From NCBI GenBank assembly GCA_963677475.2, contig CAXXQD010000010.1, forward strand, positions 62,001 to 126,000: a stretch of DNA of 64,000 bases, in the 5' to 3' direction. Below, one piece after another: positions 33,570-42,140 of the stretch; the first letter of the stretch is position 1, and every line of letters begins with the position of its first letter. The notes under the pieces were generated by a model. It saw nothing but the letters and a program-made list of their open reading frames with translations. It did no database searches and was not told the origin of the DNA. The translations under genes were made by a program, and so were the position numbers. The stretch is from JABMQB01 sp963677475. Lineage in GTDB: Bacteria; Bacteroidota; Bacteroidia; Bacteroidales; Prolixibacteraceae.

Positions 33570-34640
33570 ATGATGAATAGAACCGAGCTGCTTAAAAAAC
33601 TATTGCCGGGTTTCATCCCTCTTTTTGTATTTATTATTGCCGACGAAATTTGGGGAACTAAAATCGGGTTGTATGTCGCAGTTGCGGTTGGTGTTGCTGA
33701 ATTTGCTTATGTTTGGATAAAAGATAAACGATTCGATAAATTTATCCTGCTGGATACTTTGCTACTTGTAGCCCTCGGAGCGGTTTCCATACTTCTCGAC
33801 AATGATGTGTTTTTTAAACTCAAGCCCGGATTAATTGAAATAATACTGGTTGCAGTACTTGGGGTATCTGCATTTTCGCCGCTCAATATCATTGGTTTAA
33901 TGAGCCAAAGATATATGAAAGACCTAAAAATGTCGCAGCAACAAATTAGCGCCATGCGGCAAAATTTGAAAGTATTATTCTTTGTGTTCCTGTTTCATAC
34001 TGCACTGGTTTTTTATGCCACTTTTTTTATGAGCAAAGAGGCATGGGCATTTATCAGTGGAGGTTTGTTCTACATTTTGTTTGGAATTTATTTTATCATT
34101 GAACTTGCCAGGCAAAAGCTAAAGAACAAGTCATTAGCCAAAGAAGAGTGGGTCCCAATTGTTGATGAGAACGGAAAAATCACAGGTCAGGCACCAAGAA
34201 GCCAGGTTCATAATGGCAGCCATTTGTTACACCCTGTGGTTCATTTGCATGTGATCCATAAAAACAAAGCTATTTTGTTACAAAAACGGCCAATGAACAA
34301 ACTGATTCAGCCAGGAAAATGGGATACAGCCGTTGGTGGTCACATTTCTGCAGGGGAAACTCTCGATCAGGCATTAAAAAAAGAAGCGTACGAAGAGCTA
34401 GGTCTAAAAGATTTTACTGCAAAACTTTTAAAAACATACGTTTGGAAATCGGAGGTAGAAAGCGAATTAGTGTATATGTTTGTCAGTTTTGATTATAAAA
34501 ATCCCATCAATCATTCCGATGAAGTGGACGAAGCCCGGTTTTGGACTAAAAATCAAATTCAAAAACAATTGGGGAACAACATTTTTACACCCAACCTTGA
34601 GCATGAATTCAAAATACTACAAGAACTGACAATTATATAA
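33570..34640 (+). CDS. Fusion: IspZ/YciB-like membrane domain with C-terminal Nudix hydrolase
   Basis: The 356-residue protein has two parts. Residues 1-185 form about six membrane helices resembling intracellular septation protein A (VFIIADEIWGTKIGLYVAVA, and LLDNDVFFKLKPGLIEIILV with the FFKLKP motif). Residues 190-356 are a Nudix domain: VDENGKITGQAPRSQVH, and a Nudix box GGHISAGETLDQALKKEAYE ending EELGL. The Nudix part resembles the IDI/YfcD type that acts on isoprenoid-like or unidentified diphosphates. It is probably an inner-membrane enzyme with the Nudix domain in the cytoplasm. Substrate unknown. Confidence 0.85.
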   Translation: MMNRTELLKKLLPGFIPLFVFIIADEIWGTKIGLYVAVAVGVAEFAYVWIKDKRFDKFILLDTLLLVALGAVSILLDNDVFFKLKPGLIEIILVAVLGVSAFSPLNIIGLMSQRYMKDLKMSQQQISAMRQNLKVLFFVFLFHTALVFYATFFMSKEAWAFISGGLFYILFGIYFIIELARQKLKNKSLAKEEWVPIVDENGKITGQAPRSQVHNGSHLLHPVVHLHVIHKNKAILLQKRPMNKLIQPGKWDTAVGGHISAGETLDQALKKEAYEELGLKDFTAKLLKTYVWKSEVESELVYMFVSFDYKNPINHSDEVDEARFWTKNQIQKQLGNNIFTPNLEHEFKILQELTII

Positions 34641-34667
34641 TGCTAATTCAAAATCAGTTTCCTATTT

Positions 34668-36290
34668 TTATTTTTTTAAAAGCCTTAATTGTTCTTGCCT
34701 ATTCTCGTTAAGATATTTTATATTAATAAAATATACTCCTGGGAGTAACACCGAAGGAGAATTCAGATTGTATGACAAATAATTAATTCCTTGGTGAAGT
34801 TCTACATTCGAAATTAGAGATATTTTTTTTCCAACATAATTATATATTTCTATAATTGCACGTTGGGATTCATGTGAGTTTATTTCAAAATTGATTAAAC
34901 CAGTAAAAGGATTTGGATAAGCTTTAGAATTTTTTAATTCAGATCTAGATTCGTGAATTGCAGTAGCAATCCCAATCCCATTTAAATATTCCTCCAACAT
35001 AGTATAACCGCTATTTGAAATGTTATTTTTGTCAGCTGGGTCATTAGTGTTAAGCCCATGTTCCTCTTCCCAAATATCCGGCATTCCATCATGATCAGTA
35101 TCAGTTGGTGCTATTCCATTATTTAGCTCTGGCCAGCCACCTGCATCATTTGGATCACTAACAAAGCCATATCCATAAGTAGTTGTCCCGTTATTTACTT
35201 CATTGATAATACGCTTATCTACAGTATCACTATTGGGTAATATACAACCAACATTTCTAAGTACTTCTTGATAAGCTTCGGTTGCACTGTGCTGATTAAT
35301 TGGCATAAAATGTGATGGCGCATTCAATTTCAATCTATCAATTGCATCTAAATCGAGCCCCACGGTACTGCTATAATGGTGTCTTGGATAAACACCTTTC
35401 CAATTATCCATTGTAACCTCATTATCACCAACTATAAAATTCTCGCAAATATACCAATCACCGTAATCTGAAATTCCTTCCGATGAACTTGGAGAACAAA
35501 TATTAACGCCATCTTCTAAATCCGTTCCTGGTCCAGGTTTGAAATAATTTGCAACAATATTGACAGAGCAAATATTATTTGGATTATCAACTGGTAAAAT
35601 TGAACTCCCACCAATTATGCTATACAACCCCCAATTAAATATTACATTATTTCGAAAATCATTGTAACCAGATCCAGCGTCAATGTATGGATTTTTTGAA
35701 AGATTATTTGCAAATAAGTTATGATGATATGTGCTATAATTGTTTCCAAAAAGAACTCCATAATTTGTATATCCGCAAGACTCTGAAAGTATTGACCATT
35801 GAATACTGATGCTATCACATTTGGTAATATTCATGAGATGCTTACGTGACCAACTTGCAGAAAGATGATCTAGAATTATATGCTTTTGAGAATTGCATTT
35901 AACGGCATCACTACTACCATTATATCGAATTCTAATGTAACGCATTATTACATTGCTCGCCTTGATTTCTAGCTTGCCTTTTATTGTTATTCCATCTCCA
36001 GGAGCAGTTTGACCTGCAATAGTTATCGAATCATTACGGATAATTATACTTCCTTCTATTGTTCCTGAAACACGAAAAATTACGGTCCTAGCCCCTGTAG
36101 CTTGAACTGCTTCAAGAAGACTACCTGGCCCCGAAGGATTGAGATTTGTAACTTCAATTACTTTTCCACCGCGTCCACCTACGGTATATTTTCCATATCC
36201 TTCAGCACTAGGAAATGCAATTTGTTGTGAATAAATTATAAAAGAATTGAAAACTAAATAAATAATAAGAAAAATTGTTCGAGAGTTCAT
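34668..36290 (-). CDS. Secreted pectate-lyase-like protein with T9SS sorting domain
   Basis: The 540-residue protein has a signal peptide (FLIIYLVFNSFIIYSQQ) and a right-handed beta-helix opening AFPSAEGYGKYTVGGRGGKV, then VTNLNPSGPGSLLEAVQATG and ITIAGQTAPGDGITIKG, the hallmark of Bacteroidota PL1-type pectate lyases. Helix residues include HIILDHLSASWSRKHLMN. A thrombospondin-3-like DTDHDGMPDIWEEEHGLN follows near 390-410, then a type A T9SS tail (AYPNPFTGLINFEINS to GVYFINIKY). It is likely secreted to the surface; activity on pectin is family inference. No SusC/D or other CAZyme genes are near. Confidence 0.85.
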   Translation of the reverse strand: MNSRTIFLIIYLVFNSFIIYSQQIAFPSAEGYGKYTVGGRGGKVIEVTNLNPSGPGSLLEAVQATGARTVIFRVSGTIEGSIIIRNDSITIAGQTAPGDGITIKGKLEIKASNVIMRYIRIRYNGSSDAVKCNSQKHIILDHLSASWSRKHLMNITKCDSISIQWSILSESCGYTNYGVLFGNNYSTYHHNLFANNLSKNPYIDAGSGYNDFRNNVIFNWGLYSIIGGSSILPVDNPNNICSVNIVANYFKPGPGTDLEDGVNICSPSSSEGISDYGDWYICENFIVGDNEVTMDNWKGVYPRHHYSSTVGLDLDAIDRLKLNAPSHFMPINQHSATEAYQEVLRNVGCILPNSDTVDKRIINEVNNGTTTYGYGFVSDPNDAGGWPELNNGIAPTDTDHDGMPDIWEEEHGLNTNDPADKNNISNSGYTMLEEYLNGIGIATAIHESRSELKNSKAYPNPFTGLINFEINSHESQRAIIEIYNYVGKKISLISNVELHQGINYLSYNLNSPSVLLPGVYFINIKYLNENRQEQLRLLKK

Positions 36291-36406
36291 TTTATAATAT
36301 TGATTTTATGTTTTTGTGAAAATATAATTTATATGAGAATTTCGTGGCTCAATATAGAAATTTTACTTAAAAAATTTCTATGGAAGCTTAAGTTTTGCAA
36401 ATAGTT

Positions 36407-37105
36407 TCATCCCAACAAAAATATCACCGGGCGTTTATGCATGTCTGGCACATTACCTTTCCAGTCTTTCATTGTTTTTGTAACGATGTATTCTTTTTCC
36501 CCGGTAATATCCATTGCAATACAAAGCTTGGTAGAAGCAGAGCATTTGCTGAGTAAATCGTTCACTAATTGGTTATTACGGTATGGCGTTTCTATAAATA
36601 TCTGGGTCTGTTTATCATGCCTGACTTTTTTATCCAGATACATAATTGTTCGGGTACGTTCGTAAGGTTTTACCGGGATATAACCAATAAATGCAAAATT
36701 TTGCCCGTTCAAGCCCGAAGCCATCAGCGACAATAAAATGGAGGATGGACCAACCAGCGGTACTACTTTAATCCCATTTTTATGCGCCAATTCCACAATA
36801 TCAGCCCCCGGATCGGCAACCCCCGGACACCCAGCTTCAGAGATTATTCCAACATCATGCCCCTTTAACAAAGGTGCTATCGAATCCATCTTTTCTTTGT
36901 ACGAGGTTCGTTTGTTTAGAAGGAAAAAAGTAAGCTCATCAATATTGATCGACGGTTCAACTTTTTTAAGAAAACGCCTTGCGGTTCTTACATTCTCAAC
37001 AATGAAATATTTCGTCTGCACGCAAATTGGTTTTATTTCCGAGGGAAGTACTCCATCCCGCGAATCTTCGCTTAATACGTTTGGGATCAGGTATAATGTT
37101 GCCAT
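36407..37105 (-). CDS. RsmI-like SAM-dependent methyltransferase
   Basis: From ATG 37105 the protein has 232 residues with the tetrapyrrole methylase fold: MATLYLIPNVLSEDSRDGVL, VGIISEAGCPGVADPGADIV (SAM loop), VVPLVGPSSILLSLMASGLN, FAFIGYIPVKPYERT and FIETPYRNNQLVNDLLSKCS. RsmI 2'-O-methylates 16S rRNA C1402. This shorter Bacteroidota form differs from canonical RsmI in the N-terminal loop, so the rRNA target is likely but not certain. It is divergent from the MBL-fold gene. Confidence 0.82.
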   Translation of the reverse strand: MATLYLIPNVLSEDSRDGVLPSEIKPICVQTKYFIVENVRTARRFLKKVEPSINIDELTFFLLNKRTSYKEKMDSIAPLLKGHDVGIISEAGCPGVADPGADIVELAHKNGIKVVPLVGPSSILLSLMASGLNGQNFAFIGYIPVKPYERTRTIMYLDKKVRHDKQTQIFIETPYRNNQLVNDLLSKCSASTKLCIAMDITGEKEYIVTKTMKDWKGNVPDMHKRPVIFLLG

Positions 37106-37143
37106 TTCGTAAATTTTTGCCAAAAATACAGATAAGAAATGAG

Positions 37144-37172
37144 TTTATTAAGCCAGTGTATTACTATTTTTG
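37144..37172 (+). promoter_or_regulatory. Candidate promoter abutting the MBL hydrolase start
   Basis: TTTA (37144-37147), a 17-bp spacer and an exact TATTTTTG (37165-37172) end 3 bp before ATG 37176. A transcript from here would be essentially leaderless. Confidence 0.4.
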
Positions 37173-37175
37173 GAT

Positions 37176-37967
37176 ATGCATATTGAAAGGCCCATAAAAA
37201 TTACTTTTCTCGGTACCGGAACTTCGCAAGGTGTACCCATTATTGGCTGTAATTGTGATGTTTGCAAGTCATCCGATTCAAAAGATAAACGATTGCGTTC
37301 TTCTATTTTAATTCAGGTGAAGGATAAAAACATAGTGGTAGATGCCGGACCGGATTTTCGGCAACAGATGCTCAAACAAAACCTTCAGAAACTTGATTCC
37401 ATTTTAATTTCACATGAGCATGTCGATCATATTTTTGGTCTAGATGATATCCGTTCTTTTAATTGGAGGCAAAAAAAACCGATGGATATTTATGCAGAGC
37501 ATAGGGTAGAAGTTGCCATAAAAAGGATTTTTGATTATGTTTTTGCGTCCACTAGGTATCCTGGAATCCCGCAAATGATGATCCATAGAATTGAAAACAA
37601 GCCATTTACAATTGATGATTTAACCGTCATCCCAATTAGGGGAATGCATTTCCGTTTACCTGTATTTGGATATCGGATTGCGGATATTGCCTATATTACA
37701 GATGTAAATTTTATTTCGAAGGAAGAAAAACAAAAACTTCATAACCTGGATATCCTTATTGTGAATGCCCTAAGAAAAAGCGAACATATTTCTCATTTTA
37801 ACTTAAGCCAGGCCTTGGAATTGATTGAAGAACTTGCCCCCCAAAGGTCATACCTTACACACATGAGCCATGAAATGGGATTTCATAATAATTTGGAGAA
37901 TGAATTGCCCGAAAATGTTTTTCCTGCATTCGATGGATTGGAGCTGGAAAGCAAACTTGAAAGTTAA
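37176..37967 (+). CDS. MBL-fold metallo-hydrolase (PhnP-like phosphodiesterase)
   Basis: From ATG 37176 the protein has 263 residues. The fold is metallo-beta-lactamase: ITFLGTGTSQGVPIIGCNCD, then CKSSDSKDKRLRSS, the ligand motif ISHEHVDHIFGLDDIRSFNW (HxHxDH), GMHFRLPVFGYRI and YLTHMSHEMGFHNNLENELP. This is the Bacteroidota PhnP/RNase Z-like group that hydrolyses cyclic phosphodiesters; the substrate is unproven because no phn genes are nearby. It ends 5 bp from the convergent MFS gene. Confidence 0.85.
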   Translation: MHIERPIKITFLGTGTSQGVPIIGCNCDVCKSSDSKDKRLRSSILIQVKDKNIVVDAGPDFRQQMLKQNLQKLDSILISHEHVDHIFGLDDIRSFNWRQKKPMDIYAEHRVEVAIKRIFDYVFASTRYPGIPQMMIHRIENKPFTIDDLTVIPIRGMHFRLPVFGYRIADIAYITDVNFISKEEKQKLHNLDILIVNALRKSEHISHFNLSQALELIEELAPQRSYLTHMSHEMGFHNNLENELPENVFPAFDGLELESKLES

Positions 37968-37972
37968 AGTTG

Positions 37973-39139
37973 TTATTTTTCCTTTAACCATGGAAAAACC
38001 ACGGCAACAGAGGCAATAAAGTATAGGCATCCTGCACAAACCAAAGCATATTTTAAGCTGATATGATCTGTCATCCAGCCCAAAGCGGGCCCAATAATTG
38101 CAAAGTTTATCCGAATAATAAAATTCCTTACCGACAACATGGTAGCCCTGACATCCGATTCGGTATATTTATTAATATAATTCTTTAAAATTGGTGTTGC
38201 AATACCTCTTGCCAGGTAAAAGAAAAACAAAAATGCAAGTCCCCAAACCGAAACAAACAATCCGGAGGTTATATAACCTACACTTATTAAAACCACAATA
38301 AGCAACATCGATTGCCCTTTGCCCAGATACTTCTCAACTTTATGGGCAAAAACCGATGATACGCCTACAGTTACATTTAACAGGGTCCACATTACCCCAA
38401 ACAATGCGGGCGATAAGCCAATTTCTTTGAAAAAAGGTTGTACAAACCATGCAAAAGTCAGCGTCGCCGTGCCTGTAATTGCGGAATAAACAATAGCAAT
38501 CCGCAAATTTCGGTTAACAAAAAGTGTATTTTTTATGGAGATAAAAGTATCCGAGATCGAAGTAAATACTTTTTTTGCGTGCAAAATCGGCTCCGTCAAT
38601 AACAAAGCTGCCGGAATTGCGGTGGCTGCCATAATCGTCTGAAAATAAAAAGGTGTCCTGTAACTAATTGCCGCAAGCAGCCCGCCAATTACCCCGGCAA
38701 TTGCTTCTGCAAAGTTCCCGATCGAAGTAATCCTGCCTTCCTCTTTAATATATTCCTTTTCTAATTGCCTTGATTTTAAACTATCGTAAAGCATGGCAGA
38801 ATCTGCCCCCGACACAAAACTATGCCCAATTCCAAGAACAATTTCGGCAAGAACAAAGCCCCAAAAGGTATATGAGAAACTATAAACCAGAAAACCAGAC
38901 GCACCTAAAATACTGCCCAATAATAAAGTCTTTTTTCTTCCCCACACATCGGCGAAATACCCCGATGGGATTTCCATAACAACAATGGCAATGGAATAAA
39001 TTGATTTCAGCACAAGAAACTTCTCGGTACTCATCCCATTATCTAAATAAAATAAATATACCACTGGCATAACCATGTTAAACCACTTCGATATTTTAAT
39101 CAAGTAGAGTAGGAAAATGTTTCTCTTCAGCTTATCCAT
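37973..39139 (-). CDS. MFS transporter
   Basis: From ATG 39139 the protein has 388 residues and about 12 membrane helices. The first intracellular loop carries the MFS motif A region MEIPSGYFADVWGRKKTLLL, then GASGFLVYSFSYTFWGFVLA and GIGHSFVSGADSAMLYDSLK. The last is typical of drug/unknown-substrate MFS carriers in Bacteroidota. Substrate and direction cannot be told. It is monocistronic and convergent with the MBL gene. Confidence 0.88.
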   Translation of the reverse strand: MDKLKRNIFLLYLIKISKWFNMVMPVVYLFYLDNGMSTEKFLVLKSIYSIAIVVMEIPSGYFADVWGRKKTLLLGSILGASGFLVYSFSYTFWGFVLAEIVLGIGHSFVSGADSAMLYDSLKSRQLEKEYIKEEGRITSIGNFAEAIAGVIGGLLAAISYRTPFYFQTIMAATAIPAALLLTEPILHAKKVFTSISDTFISIKNTLFVNRNLRIAIVYSAITGTATLTFAWFVQPFFKEIGLSPALFGVMWTLLNVTVGVSSVFAHKVEKYLGKGQSMLLIVVLISVGYITSGLFVSVWGLAFLFFFYLARGIATPILKNYINKYTESDVRATMLSVRNFIIRINFAIIGPALGWMTDHISLKYALVCAGCLYFIASVAVVFPWLKEK

Positions 39140-39254
39140 AATCAGCCACAAATGTAAGAAACTCTTTAATATTGGATTGGCATTTTAAACCTTTGAAATT
39201 CAAAAATTAAAGAACAAATTAATTTCAATTTAAAAGCGAAAAGTGAAATAAACT

Positions 39255-39283
39255 TTTAATTCTTTAAATAAACCTTATTTTTG
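39255..39283 (+). promoter_or_regulatory. Candidate promoter for asnA
   Basis: TTTA (39255-39258) and an exact TATTTTTG (39276-39283) with a 17-bp spacer lie 32 bp before the ATG. Confidence 0.45.
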
Positions 39284-39315
39284 CTGTCACAGACAAACAG
39301 CTAAGATATTAAAAC

Positions 39316-40350
39316 ATGAAATTATTTATTCCTGAAAACTATGCGTCGGTTTTAGACGTCAAACAAACGGAGCACGCAATTAAGCTGGTAAAAGACTTTT
39401 TTCAATTAAACCTTTCATCCGAATTAAAACTAAGAAGGGTTACCGCTCCATTATTTGTAAAACAAGGCACCGGTATCAACGATGATTTAAATGGAATTGA
39501 GCGCCCGGTTTCATTTCCAATAAAAGAAATGAACGAAGAAGTGGCAGAAATTGTCCAGTCTCTGGCAAAATGGAAAAGATTGGCGCTAGCCGACCTTGAA
39601 ATAGTTCAGGGACATGGTATTTATACTGATATGAATGCCATTCGCCCTGATGAAGAACTATCCAACATCCATTCACTTTATGTTGATCAATGGGACTGGG
39701 AAAGGGTTATTTCAAAAGAAGAAAGAAATTTAGCTTTCCTTAAGAAAGCTGTGCAAAAAATTTATTCAGTACTGGTTCGGACAGAATATCTGCTATCTGA
39801 AGTTTATCCTGTTATTGATGCAATACTCCCTGAAGAAATTACATTTATCCATACGGAAGAATTATTAAAACTTTATCCCAACTTGACCCCAAAAGAACGG
39901 GAATTCGAAGCGGCAAAAAAATATGGGGCAATATTTATTATCGGAATTGGAGGTGAATTGGCCAACGGTGAAATCCATGATGGACGTGCCCCTGATTATG
40001 ATGACTGGACCACATGTACCGAAAATGGGTTTAAAGGTTTAAATGGCGATATTGTGGTTTGGAACCCAATTCTTAACAATGCCTTCGAAATTTCATCAAT
40101 GGGGATTCGGGTTGATAAAGAAACATTGGAAAAACAGCTAAAAAACCGGGGCCTTGAAGAACGAAAAGAACTCATGTGGCATAAAATGCTTTTAAACGGT
40201 GAACTACCTTTGTCAATAGGAGGTGGAATTGGCCAATCAAGGCTTTGCATGTATTTTTTAAGAAAAGCACATATTGGCGAAATACAGTCAAGTATTTGGC
40301 CTTCTGATATGATTGAGGAATGTAAATTAAATAACATTCACATCCTTTAA
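39316..40350 (+). CDS. asnA: Aspartate-ammonia ligase (AsnA)
   Basis: The 344-residue protein is the class II-synthetase-like AsnA. Motifs are LRRVTAPLFVKQGTGINDDL, RPVSFPIKEM, KWKRLALADLEIVQGHGIYT, AIRPDEELSNIHSLYVDQWD and LPLSIGGGIGQSRLCMYFLR. It makes asparagine from aspartate, ammonia and ATP in the cytoplasm. The length is normal for the family. It is monocistronic, with a tRNA gene downstream on the same strand. Confidence 0.97.
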   Translation: MKLFIPENYASVLDVKQTEHAIKLVKDFFQLNLSSELKLRRVTAPLFVKQGTGINDDLNGIERPVSFPIKEMNEEVAEIVQSLAKWKRLALADLEIVQGHGIYTDMNAIRPDEELSNIHSLYVDQWDWERVISKEERNLAFLKKAVQKIYSVLVRTEYLLSEVYPVIDAILPEEITFIHTEELLKLYPNLTPKEREFEAAKKYGAIFIIGIGGELANGEIHDGRAPDYDDWTTCTENGFKGLNGDIVVWNPILNNAFEISSMGIRVDKETLEKQLKNRGLEERKELMWHKMLLNGELPLSIGGGIGQSRLCMYFLRKAHIGEIQSSIWPSDMIEECKLNNIHIL

Positions 40351-40410
40351 CGAACACGATTTATGAATGGCATTTTTTCGCCAAAATGTATGCTGGATAA
40401 TATAATTTTT

Positions 40411-40418
40411 TATCTTTG
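40411..40418 (+). promoter_or_regulatory. Candidate -7 box for tRNA-Arg
   Basis: TATCTTTG matches TAnnTTTG exactly, 17 bp before the tRNA. Confidence 0.4.
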
Positions 40419-40435
40419 CACCGCATTTTAAGGAT

Positions 40436-40512
40436 GCCTCAGTAGCTCAGCTGGATAGAGCAACGGCCTTCTAAGCCGTAGGTCATGGGTTCGAGTCCCG
40501 TCTGGGGTACCA
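40436..40512 (+). tRNA. tRNA-Arg (anticodon TCT)
   Basis: The 77-nt cloverleaf has an acceptor stem GCCTCAG/CTGGGGT (wobbles at pairs 1 and 4), D-arm GTAGCTCAGCTGGATAGAGC, anticodon arm ACGGC-CTTCTAA-GCCGT with TCT, T-arm GGGTTCGAGTCCC and an encoded CCA end. It reads AGA/AGG arginine codons. A 10-bp terminator follows within 4 bp. Confidence 0.97.
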
Positions 40513-40515
40513 CAT

Positions 40516-40545
40516 AAGCACTTGTTTAATACAGGTGCTTTTTTT
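40516..40545 (+). terminator. Intrinsic terminator after tRNA-Arg
   Basis: A 10-bp stem (40516-40525 with 40531-40540, one wobble), a 5-nt loop and a T-tract. Confidence 0.85.
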
Positions 40546-40626
40546 GTTTCCAAAATTTATAAAACACAGCAAGATAGGGACGAGAAGTTTATCCCGACAT
40601 AATCTTTAAAGTAAGAAGTTTTGGGT

Positions 40627-40648
40627 GTGGCGAATTCCAATTCGCCAC
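40627..40648. repeat. 10-bp perfect inverted repeat (possible REP-like hairpin)
   Basis: GTGGCGAATT (40627-40636) and AATTCGCCAC (40639-40648) are separated by CC. It is GC-richer than its surroundings, which resembles a solitary REP-type hairpin rather than a terminator, since no T-tract follows. Confidence 0.6.
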
Positions 40649-40863
40649 GACAGTGATACCTAAATTCGATAATGCCGATTAATTAATCGTCAAAAAAATA
40701 AAGAGTAAAACAAAAAATATTAACGAATCTTTCATCAAATAAAATTGCTAAACCAATTACGCAAGGATTGGTATTAGATATACTTCATTCTCTGTTAATT
40801 TTTTCCTAACGAAATGTTAATGAATTTACACTATTTAGACAAGTACTAAATACCTTCTAACAG

Positions 40864-40894
40864 TTGTAATTAAAGGTATAACAAGCTATTTTTA
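40864..40894 (+). promoter_or_regulatory. Weak candidate promoter for the propeller/electron-transfer cluster
   Basis: TTG (40864-40866), a 20-bp spacer and TATTTTTA (40887-40894; one mismatch to TAnnTTTG) lie 26 bp before the first propeller gene. It is the only candidate upstream of an array about 12 kb long. Confidence 0.3.
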
Positions 40895-40920
40895 CGATGA
40901 ATTAACTTTAATCAATTGTC

Positions 40921-42135
40921 ATGAAACAAAAAACAATCTTATCAATCTTTGTACTCCTATTTTTATGTGTTACAATCAGTGCCCAAACACCTACAAAATG
41001 GCGTGGTGATAATGCCAACGGAGTTTACAATGAAACCGGATTACTAAAATCATGGCCTGCAAACGGTCCTGGAATACTTTGGCATTTCGATGCTTTAGGT
41101 GATGGATATTCATCGCCAGTATTTTACAACAATAAAATATATGTAACTGGCATGGTTGAGCCTACCGGTTATGTACATTGTTTATCAAACGATGGAAAAC
41201 TGCTATGGGAAAAAGAATATGGCACAGAATGGTTTGAAAACTTCCCGGGCAGCAGGACATCGCCTGTTATTATGGAAGGTAAGCTTTACATGTACACCGG
41301 AAACGGGATAATTCAATGCATGGATGCCGAAACAGGAGATAAGCTTTGGTCAAAAGATGTGATGAACGACCTTGATGGCAGAAATATCCGCTGGGGGGTT
41401 ACCGAAACATTAGTCATTGATGGAGATATCCTTTATTGCACACCCGGAGGGGTTGTAAATAACGTAATAGCATTAAACCGTAACAATGGAGACCTTATTT
41501 GGGCAAACAAAGGAGAGGGTGAAAAATCAGCTTATTGTACTCCGTTATTAATTGAATTACCTTCCAAAAAGATTTTGGTAACGATGACCGAAAACCACAT
41601 CATTGGGTTAAATGCAGCAACAGGGCAAAAACTTTGGTCGTATGAGCAAACCAACAGATGGTCGGTTCATGCAAATACCCCTGTCTATCATGATGGTGGC
41701 TTGTTTTGCTTCAGTGGTTATGGGCAAGGTGGCGTTAAACTTAAATTAAGCGCCGATGGCAACTCTGTGAGCAAAGAATGGTTCCTACAAGACCTTGATA
41801 GCCGAATGGGAGGTATTGTTCTAATCGATGGTGTTCTTTATGGCTCTGGCGATAAATACAGGTCGTGGAAAGCCGTTGATTGGAAAACAGGGGAAATTAA
41901 GTATGAATCGGAAGAAATAAGCAAAGGTGTTGTAATTGCTGCCGATGGAATGCTTTTTTGTTATGGCGACAGAGGCGAGATCGCCCTTGTAAAAGTTGAT
42001 CCAACAAAATTTGTGGTGAGCGGAAAAGCCAATGTTGAACTGGGTACAGCACAACACTGGGCACATCCGGTATTAAACCAGGGACGCTTCTTTATACGTC
42101 ATGGGCAATCACTAATTGCTTACAAAGTGAAATAA
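40921..42135 (+). CDS. Exported PQQ-like beta-propeller protein 1
   Basis: The 404-residue protein has a signal peptide (MKQKTILSIFVLLFLCVTIS, ending AQ) and a seven- or eight-bladed PQQ_2/BamB-like propeller. The mature N-terminus reads WRGDNANGVYNETGLLKSWP, the WRGxNxxG opening shared by its neighbours. Blade motifs of the A-x-TG-x-x-W type are MDAETGDKLWSKDV, LNRNNGDLIWANKG and LNAATGQKLWSYEQ. These folds act as periplasmic scaffolds or, with PQQ bound, as dehydrogenases. I see no proof of cofactor binding. It is the first of three tandem paralogues. Confidence 0.85.
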   Translation: MKQKTILSIFVLLFLCVTISAQTPTKWRGDNANGVYNETGLLKSWPANGPGILWHFDALGDGYSSPVFYNNKIYVTGMVEPTGYVHCLSNDGKLLWEKEYGTEWFENFPGSRTSPVIMEGKLYMYTGNGIIQCMDAETGDKLWSKDVMNDLDGRNIRWGVTETLVIDGDILYCTPGGVVNNVIALNRNNGDLIWANKGEGEKSAYCTPLLIELPSKKILVTMTENHIIGLNAATGQKLWSYEQTNRWSVHANTPVYHDGGLFCFSGYGQGGVKLKLSADGNSVSKEWFLQDLDSRMGGIVLIDGVLYGSGDKYRSWKAVDWKTGEIKYESEEISKGVVIAADGMLFCYGDRGEIALVKVDPTKFVVSGKANVELGTAQHWAHPVLNQGRFFIRHGQSLIAYKVK

Positions 42136-42140
42136 TCAAC

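Larger units (their letters stand above)
40546..40920. other. Intergenic region before the propeller cluster
   Basis: There is no gene here. It contains a GGGA/TCCC imperfect repeat near 40577-40598, the perfect palindromic hairpin at 40627-40648 and a candidate promoter at 40864-40894. The rest is AT-rich and unremarkable. Confidence 0.5.

Noticed and set aside
40436..40920. tRNA-Arg as an integration (att) site for a genomic island
   Set aside because: No integrase gene follows and no second copy of the tRNA 3' end was noticed in the window.
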